From positions 1 through 20,379 of the forward strand of contig JAGKXD010000072.1 of the NCBI GenBank assembly GCA_021151525.1: a DNA stretch of 20,379 bases. Direction: 5' to 3'. A model generated the notes under the pieces. That model searched no databases. It had not been told where the DNA came from and worked only from the letters and a program-made list of their open reading frames with translations. The stretch is from Cellvibrionaceae bacterium (GTDB taxonomy: Bacteria; Pseudomonadota; Gammaproteobacteria; Pseudomonadales; Cellvibrionaceae). A program made the translations under genes and the position numbers. Below, piece after piece: positions 13,972 to 20,379 of this stretch. Numbering within the stretch: position 1 is the first letter of the stretch; every line of letters starts with the position of its first letter.

Positions 13972-16701
13972 TTACTCTAAAGCACCGTGACAGCTTTTGA
14001 ACTTTTTACCAGAGCCGCAAGGACATGGATCATTACGCCCCACTTTACGCCCTTCGCGAATAACTGGCGCCTGCGTTAATTTCGGCTGTGGCATAGCTTC
14101 AGCCAATGAAGCAACTTGCTCATGCTGCAATTGCATTTTTTGGCGCGCCAACTCTTCGCGGCGCTGCTGTTCCATTTCTTCCATCTGCTCACGTGTAATA
14201 GGCTCAACACGTGCCATTAAATGCACGGTTTCACGTTTTACGTTATTCAACATACTTTGGAACAGCTCAAAAGATTCGCGTTTATATTCTTGCTTAGGAT
14301 TGCGCTGAGCGTAAGAGCGTAAGTTAATCCCTTGACGCAAATGATCCATACTTGCTAATTGCTCTTTCCAGCAGTTATCGAGCACTTGCAACATCACTTG
14401 CTTTTCAATCTCTAACAAAATGTCGCCAACACGCTCGCATTTGGAATCATAAGCCGCTTGAATTTCGTCAATCACTTTTTGACGCAAGCTGTCTTCATGC
14501 AAGCGAGAATCATCTTCCAACCATTTTGCGATTGGCAACTGCAAACCGAAGTCTATTTCAATTTGTTTTTCTAACCCTGAAATATCCCATTGATCCTCAA
14601 TGGATTGCGGTGGAATGTGAGCCAACAACATATCATTCACAACATCCGCACGAATTGCAGTGATCGTATCGCGGATATTTTCTGCTTCTAATAATTCATT
14701 ACGTTGATGATAAATAATTTGACGCTGGTCGTTAGCCACATCATCGAATTCAAGCAATTGTTTACGAATATCAAAGTTGCGACCTTCAACTTTACGCTGG
14801 GCTTTTTCGATTGCGTTGTTAACCATGCGATGCTCAATAGCTTCGCCCTTTTCCATACCCAGTGCTTGCATGAAGCTGCGCACTCGCTCCGAAGCGAAAA
14901 TGCGCATCAAGTTATCTTCCAACGACAAATAAAAACGCGTTAAACCTGGGTCACCTTGGCGACCAGCACGACCACGCAATTGGTTATCGATACGACGCGA
15001 CTCATGGCGCTCAGTACCAATGATATGCAAACCACCAGCATTGATCACAACTTCGTGACGTTTTTTCCATTCGTCTTTAATTGCAGCAATTTGTTCCGGT
15101 GTAGGATTTTCCAGAGCATCGACCTCTGATTCCCAACGACCACCCAATACAATATCGGTACCACGACCAGCCATATTGGTTGCAATTGTCACAGTTGCAG
15201 GGCGACCTGCTTGCGCAATAATTTCAGCTTCTTGCGCGTGGAATTTCGCGTTAAGTACGCGGTGCTTAATACCCGCAGCATTTAAACGGCGCGACATTTC
15301 TTCAGAAGTTTCAATCGATGCAGTACCCACCAAAATAGGAGCATTTTTTTCTTGGTAAGCTTTAATGTCGTTAACGATTGATTGATATTTTTCTTCAACC
15401 GTTAAAAATACCAAATCGTTTAAGTCGATACGTTGCTTAGGTTTGTTGGTTGGAATTACCACTACATCCAAACCATAAATTTCGCGGAATTCGTAAGCTT
15501 CTGTATCAGCAGTACCGGTCATACCAGACAATACTGGGTACAAACGAAAATAGTTTTGAAAGGTAGTAGACGCGAGTGTTTGGCTCTCACTTTGAATTGC
15601 AACACCTTCTTTCGCTTCAATTGCTTGATGCAAACCTTCACTTAAACGACGACCTTGCATAGTGCGGCCAGTGTGCTCGTCAATCAGCACAACCTGATTT
15701 TCTTGCACAATATATTCGACATCGCGATGGAAAAGCGCGCGCGCTTTTAATGCAGAGCCCACGTGATGCAACAAGGTCAAATTGTTAGCTGCATAAAGAT
15801 TTTCGTCCTCTTTAAGCAATCCAGCATTCACCAATAACTCTTCTACACGTTGATGCCCCTGCTCAGTCAACTCAACTTGACGACCTTTTTCATCAACAGA
15901 AAAATCACCTGGATCCGTTACAATCTTACGATCACCATCTTCACCATTATCTGTTTGTTGTTTTAATTTACTCACCAAAACGTGCATGCGCTTATACAGC
16001 TCAGAACTGTTTTCCGCATGACCAGAAATAATTAGCGGCGTACGCGCTTCATCAATCAAGATGGAGTCCACCTCATCCACTACCGCAAAATTTAGTGGAC
16101 GCTGAACTTTATCGGCTTTATTGAGCGCCATGTTATCGCGCAAATAATCAAAACCATATTCATTGTTAGTGCCATAGGTGACGTCGGCACCATATGCGTC
16201 ACGCTTAACGTCAGATGGCTGCATCGACAAAATTACACCGACGCTCATACCCAAAAATTCATATACAGGACGCATCCAGTTAGCGTCGCGGCTTGCAAGA
16301 TAATCATTCACAGTTACTACGTGTACACCCCTGCCGGCCAATGCGTGCAAGTAGCTCGGTAAAGTTGAAACCAAGGTTTTACCTTCACCGGTACGCATTT
16401 CTGCAATACGGCCTTCATGCAGCGTCATACCACCAATTAATTGCACATCGAAGTGACGCATATTCATTACGCGGCGACTGGCTTCACGCACTACCGCAAA
16501 AGCTTCAGGCAACAAGCTGTCTAAGGTTTCACCCTTTTGATAACGGTCACGGAACTCCTGTGTTTTAGCTTTTAATTGTTCATCAGTTAATGCTTGCATC
16601 GCAGGTTCCAAGGCGTTGATGCGAACAACAACCTTACCCATGCGCTTAAGTTCACGATCGTTTTTGGAACCGAATATAGACTTCAACAACTTGTTTAACA
16701 T
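13972..16701 (-). CDS. secA: Preprotein translocase ATPase SecA
   Basis: A 909-residue motor that pushes unfolded preproteins through SecYEG. Walker A is MRTGEGKT (102-109, Lys108 as in E. coli). The DEAD-type Walker B lies in VVDEVDSILIDEARTPLI, and GRAGRQGDPG marks the second motor domain. The preprotein cross-linking, helical scaffold and wing regions follow. The C-terminus carries the zinc/SecB-binding motif CPCGSGKKFKSCH (Cys893, Cys895, Cys904, His905). A TTG at 16716 and an ATG at 16713 extend the frame, but MLNKLLKSIFGSKNDRELKRM from the ATG at 16701 aligns with E. coli and Pseudomonas SecA, and GGTAAG just upstream acts as ribosome-binding site. No secM-like gene precedes it; the M23 peptidase gene is 101 bp upstream. 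Confidence 0.97.
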   Translation of the reverse strand: MLNKLLKSIFGSKNDRELKRMGKVVVRINALEPAMQALTDEQLKAKTQEFRDRYQKGETLDSLLPEAFAVVREASRRVMNMRHFDVQLIGGMTLHEGRIAEMRTGEGKTLVSTLPSYLHALAGRGVHVVTVNDYLASRDANWMRPVYEFLGMSVGVILSMQPSDVKRDAYGADVTYGTNNEYGFDYLRDNMALNKADKVQRPLNFAVVDEVDSILIDEARTPLIISGHAENSSELYKRMHVLVSKLKQQTDNGEDGDRKIVTDPGDFSVDEKGRQVELTEQGHQRVEELLVNAGLLKEDENLYAANNLTLLHHVGSALKARALFHRDVEYIVQENQVVLIDEHTGRTMQGRRLSEGLHQAIEAKEGVAIQSESQTLASTTFQNYFRLYPVLSGMTGTADTEAYEFREIYGLDVVVIPTNKPKQRIDLNDLVFLTVEEKYQSIVNDIKAYQEKNAPILVGTASIETSEEMSRRLNAAGIKHRVLNAKFHAQEAEIIAQAGRPATVTIATNMAGRGTDIVLGGRWESEVDALENPTPEQIAAIKDEWKKRHEVVINAGGLHIIGTERHESRRIDNQLRGRAGRQGDPGLTRFYLSLEDNLMRIFASERVRSFMQALGMEKGEAIEHRMVNNAIEKAQRKVEGRNFDIRKQLLEFDDVANDQRQIIYHQRNELLEAENIRDTITAIRADVVNDMLLAHIPPQSIEDQWDISGLEKQIEIDFGLQLPIAKWLEDDSRLHEDSLRQKVIDEIQAAYDSKCERVGDILLEIEKQVMLQVLDNCWKEQLASMDHLRQGINLRSYAQRNPKQEYKRESFELFQSMLNNVKRETVHLMARVEPITREQMEEMEQQRREELARQKMQLQHEQVASLAEAMPQPKLTQAPVIREGRKVGRNDPCPCGSGKKFKSCHGALE

Positions 16702-16802
16702 TTTTCTTACCATCAATTACAAAATAAAAAAGGATAACGCCAAGTAATTGCAGCAGCATTACTCAGCTGAAAATAGATGGGCAAAAGCCCGAAGAAAGGA
16801 AA

Positions 16803-17732
16803 TTATCGACTAGCAGTATGAAGGTAGGTTGCGGGGTCTACCACGCGGCCATTTTTATAAACTTCGAAGTGAACATGCGGAGCAGTAGAACGGCCAGTTG
16901 AGCCGACAAGCGCAATGACTTGGCCTTTTTTTACCACATCACCGGCTTTTACCAAATTGACCTTGTTGTGTGCATATCGGGTTTCAAAATTCCCGCCATG
17001 ATTAATCTCTAGCAGATTACCGTAATCACTAGTCAATGTAGATGAGACAACAACGCCCGAAGCAACAGCTGTCACAGGGGTGCCTACAGGGGCAGTAAAA
17101 TCCATGCCAGAATGAAATTCTTGCTTGCCGTTAAACGGATCTGTTCGATAACCGAAAGTAGATGACATGTAGCCATTTTCGACTGGTAAACGATCAAACA
17201 ACGACTCTATTTCAAAACTGCGGGAGAGAAGTATGGAATCAAGAGCTTTAAACTGTTGCTCACGATTTTGAACACGCTCTGTGAGCTGATCCATTGAAAC
17301 CATGAAGTCTGCGGGCGAAACATTTGTTAGGGATTCGTTGGTTAAAGGCCCTCCAACCCCAGGTGGCTGAGCAAAATTGAACTCGCCTTTATCAAGCTTT
17401 GCGACCTTTGTGAGTCGCTCACCTACTGCATCCAATCGCACCAAGCGCGCCTGCAGTTCTGCAACTTTGGCGGTGAGCGCGGCTACTTGACCTTCACTTT
17501 GTTTACGTGACTTTTCCAGCTTTTCTTGCTGCTCACTTAGGCTATTACCCCAGCCTTGAGCCTCAGTGTTAAAGGCATCTTTTTTATCGAAGTTAACTAG
17601 CCAGTTGTAACCCCAAGCGCCTATTACAGTCGGTATCCCCAATAAACAGACAGACAAAAACGCACGTGTCCAACCACCCAGGGTTAGACTACGAGTTTGC
17701 CCATGATCTGAATTGACGATAATAATCTTCAT
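16803..17732 (-). CDS. M23 family (LytM-type) metallopeptidase, membrane anchored
   Basis: A 309-residue envelope protein with a short cytoplasmic start, one membrane helix (about 23-46), a coiled coil (about 60-115, EQQEKLEKSRKQSEG and AKVAELQARL), a linker, and a periplasmic LytM/peptidase M23 domain (about 186-304). The zinc and catalytic residues are present: HSGMD (His207, Asp211), RYAHN (His255) and HVHFE (His286, His288). An active peptidoglycan endopeptidase is therefore plausible, unlike the degenerate EnvC/NlpD activators. Its place between lpxC and secA is typical in pseudomonads. The ribosome-binding site before the ATG at 17732 is weak. A promoter should lie in 17733-17960, because the lpxC terminator precedes it, but I could not pick out convincing -35/-10 boxes. 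The exact peptide bond cut is unknown. Confidence 0.92.
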   Translation of the reverse strand: MKIIIVNSDHGQTRSLTLGGWTRAFLSVCLLGIPTVIGAWGYNWLVNFDKKDAFNTEAQGWGNSLSEQQEKLEKSRKQSEGQVAALTAKVAELQARLVRLDAVGERLTKVAKLDKGEFNFAQPPGVGGPLTNESLTNVSPADFMVSMDQLTERVQNREQQFKALDSILLSRSFEIESLFDRLPVENGYMSSTFGYRTDPFNGKQEFHSGMDFTAPVGTPVTAVASGVVVSSTLTSDYGNLLEINHGGNFETRYAHNKVNLVKAGDVVKKGQVIALVGSTGRSTAPHVHFEVYKNGRVVDPATYLHTASR

Positions 17733-17954
17733 TTAATAGTAAATTCTTGGCTTCTGTAGCGCTGTCATTTTACTAGATTAACCAAAGTCACAGTCCCACA
17801 ACGGGCACAAGCCCAATGCAAAACCGATGAAATTACTCTTTGTAAATCAGCTAGTTATAGTTGATATTCAATTTTTCAAGAGTAACGACTAGTACTCGGC
17901 GAACTTTTATTGGATGCCGGGGGGCGAAATATCTCACAGTAAGGCGGGAATTTC

Positions 17955-17993
17955 CAACAAAAATTGAGTTGCTCCTCACAGGCAGAACAACTC
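17955..17993 (-). terminator. Intrinsic terminator downstream of lpxC
   Basis: GAGTTGTTC pairs with GAGCAACTC (nine base pairs, one G-U; 17985-17993 with 17966-17974) around a ten-base loop. On the - strand it is followed by AATTTTTGTT. It lies 12 bp after the lpxC stop and separates lpxC from the M23 gene. Confidence 0.82.
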
Positions 17994-18005
17994 ATATTTG
18001 AAGAC

Positions 18006-18917
18006 TTAAGCGGCAGACGCAGCTTTTGAGTAAGTAATGGGGGCAGTTATTTCATCATCGAAAGTAACATATTCCCATGCATCCTTTTGTTCCATCAACA
18101 AGCGTAGTGCGCGGTTGTTGAGCGAGTGACCCGATTTATGAGCGCGGTATTCGCACAGCAGACTGTTCCCCAAAAGGTACAAATCACCAATTGCATCGAG
18201 CACTTTGTGCTTCACGAACTCATCTTCATAACGCAAACCATCTTCGTTCAGAATACGGTATTCATCGACAACAATCGCGTTATCCATGCTACCGCCTTGC
18301 GCCAGACCTTTAGAACGCAAATATTCGATTTCATGCATAAAACCGAAAGTGCGCGCACGGCTAATCTCTTGTACAAAGGACTTACTGGAAAAATCAACTG
18401 TTGTTTCTAGATTGCGTCCTTGGAACACAGGCAAATCAAAAGCAATTGAAAAGTTTACTTTAAAACCGTCAAATGGAAGAAAGGTAGCAACTTTATCTCC
18501 ATCCTTCAGCGTCACTTCCTTTAAAACACGTACGAATTTTTTAGGAGCATCTTGTTCTTGAATACCAGCCGACTGAAGCAGAAATATAAAGGGTCCAGCA
18601 CTGCCGTCCATGATAGGAATTTCAGGCGCATCGAGCTCTACCACCGCATTATCTATTCCCAATCCTGCCATAGCGGAGAGAATGTGCTCCACAGTTGAAA
18701 CGCGCACATCATCTTTTATTAGACAGGTTGATAAGGTTGTTTCGCCCACGTTATGAGCAGTGCCTTTGATTTCAACAGGGGGATTTAAATCAACGCGACG
18801 GAAAATAATGCCCGAATCAATTTCGCCAGGAAGGAGAGTTAAGTAAATCTTCTGGCCAGTATGAAGGCCGACACCCGTTGCACGAATGGCATTTTTGAGT
18901 GTTCTTTGTTTGATCAT
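18006..18917 (-). CDS. lpxC: UDP-3-O-acyl-N-acetylglucosamine deacetylase
   Basis: A 303-residue cytoplasmic zinc enzyme that removes the acetyl group from UDP-3-O-acyl-GlcNAc, the first committed step of lipid A synthesis. Zinc ligands His78 (in STVEHILSA, beside catalytic Glu77), His237 and Asp241 (in FVKHKVLDAIGD) are present, as is catalytic His264 (KSGHSLNN). MDGSAGPF and RARTFGF are also family landmarks. The open frame extends to a TTG at 19022, but MIKQRTLKNAIRATGVGLHTG from the ATG at 18917 is the conserved N-terminus. AAGGG lies ten bases upstream. A four-codon ATG...TGA frame (18925-18914) overlaps the start codon as ATGA, probably by chance. The C-terminus is Ala-rich (KAASAA), which in E. 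coli-type LpxC is the FtsH degradation signal; whether that holds here is inference. Confidence 0.97.
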   Translation of the reverse strand: MIKQRTLKNAIRATGVGLHTGQKIYLTLLPGEIDSGIIFRRVDLNPPVEIKGTAHNVGETTLSTCLIKDDVRVSTVEHILSAMAGLGIDNAVVELDAPEIPIMDGSAGPFIFLLQSAGIQEQDAPKKFVRVLKEVTLKDGDKVATFLPFDGFKVNFSIAFDLPVFQGRNLETTVDFSSKSFVQEISRARTFGFMHEIEYLRSKGLAQGGSMDNAIVVDEYRILNEDGLRYEDEFVKHKVLDAIGDLYLLGNSLLCEYRAHKSGHSLNNRALRLLMEQKDAWEYVTFDDEITAPITYSKAASAA

Positions 18918-18948
18918 GGAAGCATAGCCCTTTAAAAAAACCAAAGAG

Positions 18949-19011
18949 TGTTCAGAATACACAAGCAGCAGGAGCGACTTGTTAGGGAATACTACTTGAG
19001 TATTCTGAACA
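18949..19011 (-). repeat. Long inverted repeat in the lpxC leader
   Basis: TGTTCAGAATAC (18949-18960) and GTATTCTGAACA (19000-19011) are perfect 12-bp complements. After one A-A mismatch the pairing continues for four more base pairs (CAAG/CTTG), leaving a 29-base loop. On the - strand the right edge of the hairpin lies 31 bases before the lpxC ATG, with seven T (18934-18940) between. It could be an RNA hairpin (terminator of ftsZ transcripts or attenuator) or a spaced DNA operator. Confidence 0.7.
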
Positions 19012-19137
19012 GATGCTGACAACTTATCCTAGCAGCCAACATCTTCATAGGGCCATAGTAACAATACGAGGGACGGCAGGCCAGTTGAGCAGCACAATCA
19101 CCCTCATAGTTAAAGCTTAAATTACTCGCACTAAAAC

Positions 19138-20322
19138 TTAGTCAGCTTGACGACGCAAAAATGCTGGAATATCCAGATACTCCAAGTCTTTGTCAGCCAA
19201 AGGCGCTGCCGCAACTGCATGCGAAGATGCATTAGCACGCAAATGTGCTGGGCGATCTAAGGCACTGTAATCAATTTGACCAGAGCTGCGACGAGTATTG
19301 TCGATTACAACTTTTGTTGGCGCAGGCTTAACCACTTCTTTCGGAGCTGGTGCAGCCGCCTGACCAACCATGCCCAAACCAGTTGCAACAACAGTTACGC
19401 GCAACTCGTTAGTCATTTCTGGATCAATTACAGTACCCACCACTACAGTTGCATCACCCGATGCAAACTCTTCGATGATGCCCCCCACTTCGGAGTATTC
19501 ACCCAAAGACAAATCGATACCTGCAGTGATGTTAACCAAGATGCCGCGAGCGCCTTGAAGGTTTACATCTTCCAACAATGGGCTGCGAATTGCAGCTTCG
19601 GCCGCTTCACGCGCACGGTTTTCACCACTCGCACGACCAGTACCCATCATCGCCAAGCCCATTTCTGACATAACAGTGCGAACGTCTGCAAAGTCCACAT
19701 TCACCATACCCGGGCGAATAATCAAATCTGCAATGCCTTGAACTGCACCGAGCAATACATTGTTTGCTGCCTTGAATGCATCCAACAATGAAGTTTGTTT
19801 ACCCAACACAGACAACAATTTTTCGTTTGGAATTGTGATTAAAGAATCAACGCGCTCGCCCAATTCTTTGATGCCCGCATCAGCAATTGCCATACGCTTG
19901 CGACCTTCGAAAGGGAATGGCTTGGTCACAACGGCCACAGTCAAAATTCCCAATTCACGTGCAACTTCTGCAACCACTGGCGCACCACCGGTACCGGTAC
20001 CGCCACCCATACCTGCAGCGATGAACACCATATCGGCGCCGCGCAAGACTTCAGCAATGCGCTCGCGATCTTCCATTGCAGCCTGACGGCCAACTTCTGG
20101 ATTCGCACCGGCACCCAAACCTTTGGTCATGGTATTGCCGAGTTGCAAAACTGTGCGTGCATCAATATCTTTCAGTGCTTGCGCGTCAGTGTTAGCGCAA
20201 ATAAATTCTACGCCTTCAACTTTGTTCGCAATCATGTGCTTAACAGCGTTACCGCCGCCGCCGCCCACACCGATAACTTTGATCACAGCGCTTTGATGAA
20301 TGCTATCTACTAATTCAAACAT
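19138..20322 (-). CDS. ftsZ: Cell division GTPase FtsZ
   Basis: A 394-residue tubulin-like GTPase that forms the Z ring at mid-cell. The N-terminal nucleotide-binding core has VIGVGGGGGNAV (17-27), the tubulin signature GGGTGTG (106-112) and the T7 synergy loop NVDFADVRT (208-216, with Asp210 and Asp213). After a variable, Ala/Pro-rich linker (about 321-378) comes the conserved C-terminal peptide DLEYLDIPAFLRRQAD, which binds FtsA and ZipA. A GTG at 20328 gives two extra residues, but the ATG at 20322 (MFELVD) matches pseudomonad FtsZ and has GGGGAG five bases upstream. lpxC follows 220 bp downstream on the same strand. The dcw-cluster genes expected before it (ftsA, ftsQ) would lie outside the window. 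Confidence 0.98.
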   Translation of the reverse strand: MFELVDSIHQSAVIKVIGVGGGGGNAVKHMIANKVEGVEFICANTDAQALKDIDARTVLQLGNTMTKGLGAGANPEVGRQAAMEDRERIAEVLRGADMVFIAAGMGGGTGTGGAPVVAEVARELGILTVAVVTKPFPFEGRKRMAIADAGIKELGERVDSLITIPNEKLLSVLGKQTSLLDAFKAANNVLLGAVQGIADLIIRPGMVNVDFADVRTVMSEMGLAMMGTGRASGENRAREAAEAAIRSPLLEDVNLQGARGILVNITAGIDLSLGEYSEVGGIIEEFASGDATVVVGTVIDPEMTNELRVTVVATGLGMVGQAAAPAPKEVVKPAPTKVVIDNTRRSSGQIDYSALDRPAHLRANASSHAVAAAPLADKDLEYLDIPAFLRRQAD

Positions 20323-20379
20323 GGCCACTCCCCTTTTCCCTTAACAAGTCTGCAAAAAATTAAAATCTAAAAATAAAAT

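Noticed and set aside
16702..16802. secM-like arrest peptide or terminator between the M23 gene and secA
   Set aside because: No open frame with a signal peptide and arrest motif fits. The hairpins seen (GGGC-AAAA-GCCC at 16779-16790 and a bulged stem at 16744-16762) are too short and lack an adjacent T-run.
17802..17815. GGGC-ACAA-GCCC hairpin upstream of the M23 gene
   Set aside because: Four-base-pair stem without a T-run or conserved context; not distinguishable from chance.
18914..18925. Four-codon upstream frame overlapping the lpxC start as ATGA
   Set aside because: The nearest ribosome-binding site is only two bases from its ATG and fits lpxC better; frames this short arise by chance.
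18918..19022. N-terminal extension of LpxC from a TTG
   Set aside because: It adds 35 residues not found in the family and would run through the inverted-repeat leader; the conserved MIKQRT start is at 18917.
19276..19668. 130-codon + strand open frame
   Set aside because: Antisense to the ftsZ core; composition (Thr/His/Arg-rich) fits a shadow frame.

Overview
The window looks like chromosomal DNA of a moderately AT-rich gammaproteobacterium, most probably from the Cellvibrio/Pseudomonas side. This is inferred from gene order and protein character, not from a search. The block ftsZ-lpxC-M23 peptidase-secA-argJ-Nudix/ThiE fusion, next to pilA and pilB-pilC-pilD-coaE-yacG, is the arrangement I know from pseudomonads and their relatives.

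Layout. (1) 1-5883: an envelope-glycan region. It has the 3' part of a UDP-galactopyranose mutase gene (glf) and a GT-B glycosyltransferase on the + strand. Convergent to them on the - strand are a second GT-B glycosyltransferase, a polyprenyl-phosphate-sugar-synthase-like GT2 and a large multi-membrane GT-C-like protein with C-terminal TPRs. (2) 5950-6396: major type IV pilin gene pilA on the - strand, with a well-spaced sigma-54 promoter upstream and a strong intrinsic terminator downstream. (3) 6397-6954: a 558-bp divergent intergenic region. (4) 6955-11665: a tight + strand operon pilB-pilC-pilD-coaE-yacG. (5) 11679-20322: a - strand housekeeping block, read from the right: ftsZ, lpxC, M23 peptidase, secA, argJ and a Nudix/ThiE-like fusion. 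Intrinsic terminators follow lpxC and secA.

How the genes fit together. PilB (ATPase), PilC (platform) and PilD (peptidase/methylase) assemble the PilA pilin encoded divergently beside them. The GT-C/TPR gene directly downstream of pilA overlaps the GT2 gene by 4 bp, so the pair could be a lipid-linked-sugar donor synthase plus a periplasmic transferase acting on pilin or another envelope acceptor. The two GT-B enzymes and Glf could make further sugars, including galactofuranose. The housekeeping side covers cell division (FtsZ), lipid A commitment (LpxC), wall remodelling (M23), secretion (SecA), arginine synthesis (ArgJ), CoA synthesis (CoaE), gyrase control (YacG) and nucleotide-pool sanitation (Nudix).

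The observations most worth a second look are the putative pilin-linked glycosylation cassette, the long inverted repeat in the lpxC leader, the near-identical start-site leaders of secA and argJ, and the degenerate ThiE half of the Nudix fusion. Several starts were moved inward from the longest open frame to agree with ribosome-binding sites and family N-termini: ftsZ, lpxC, secA, argJ, yacG, the GT-C gene and the 1843-2991 glycosyltransferase. I see no mobile elements, CRISPR arrays, tRNAs or rRNAs.
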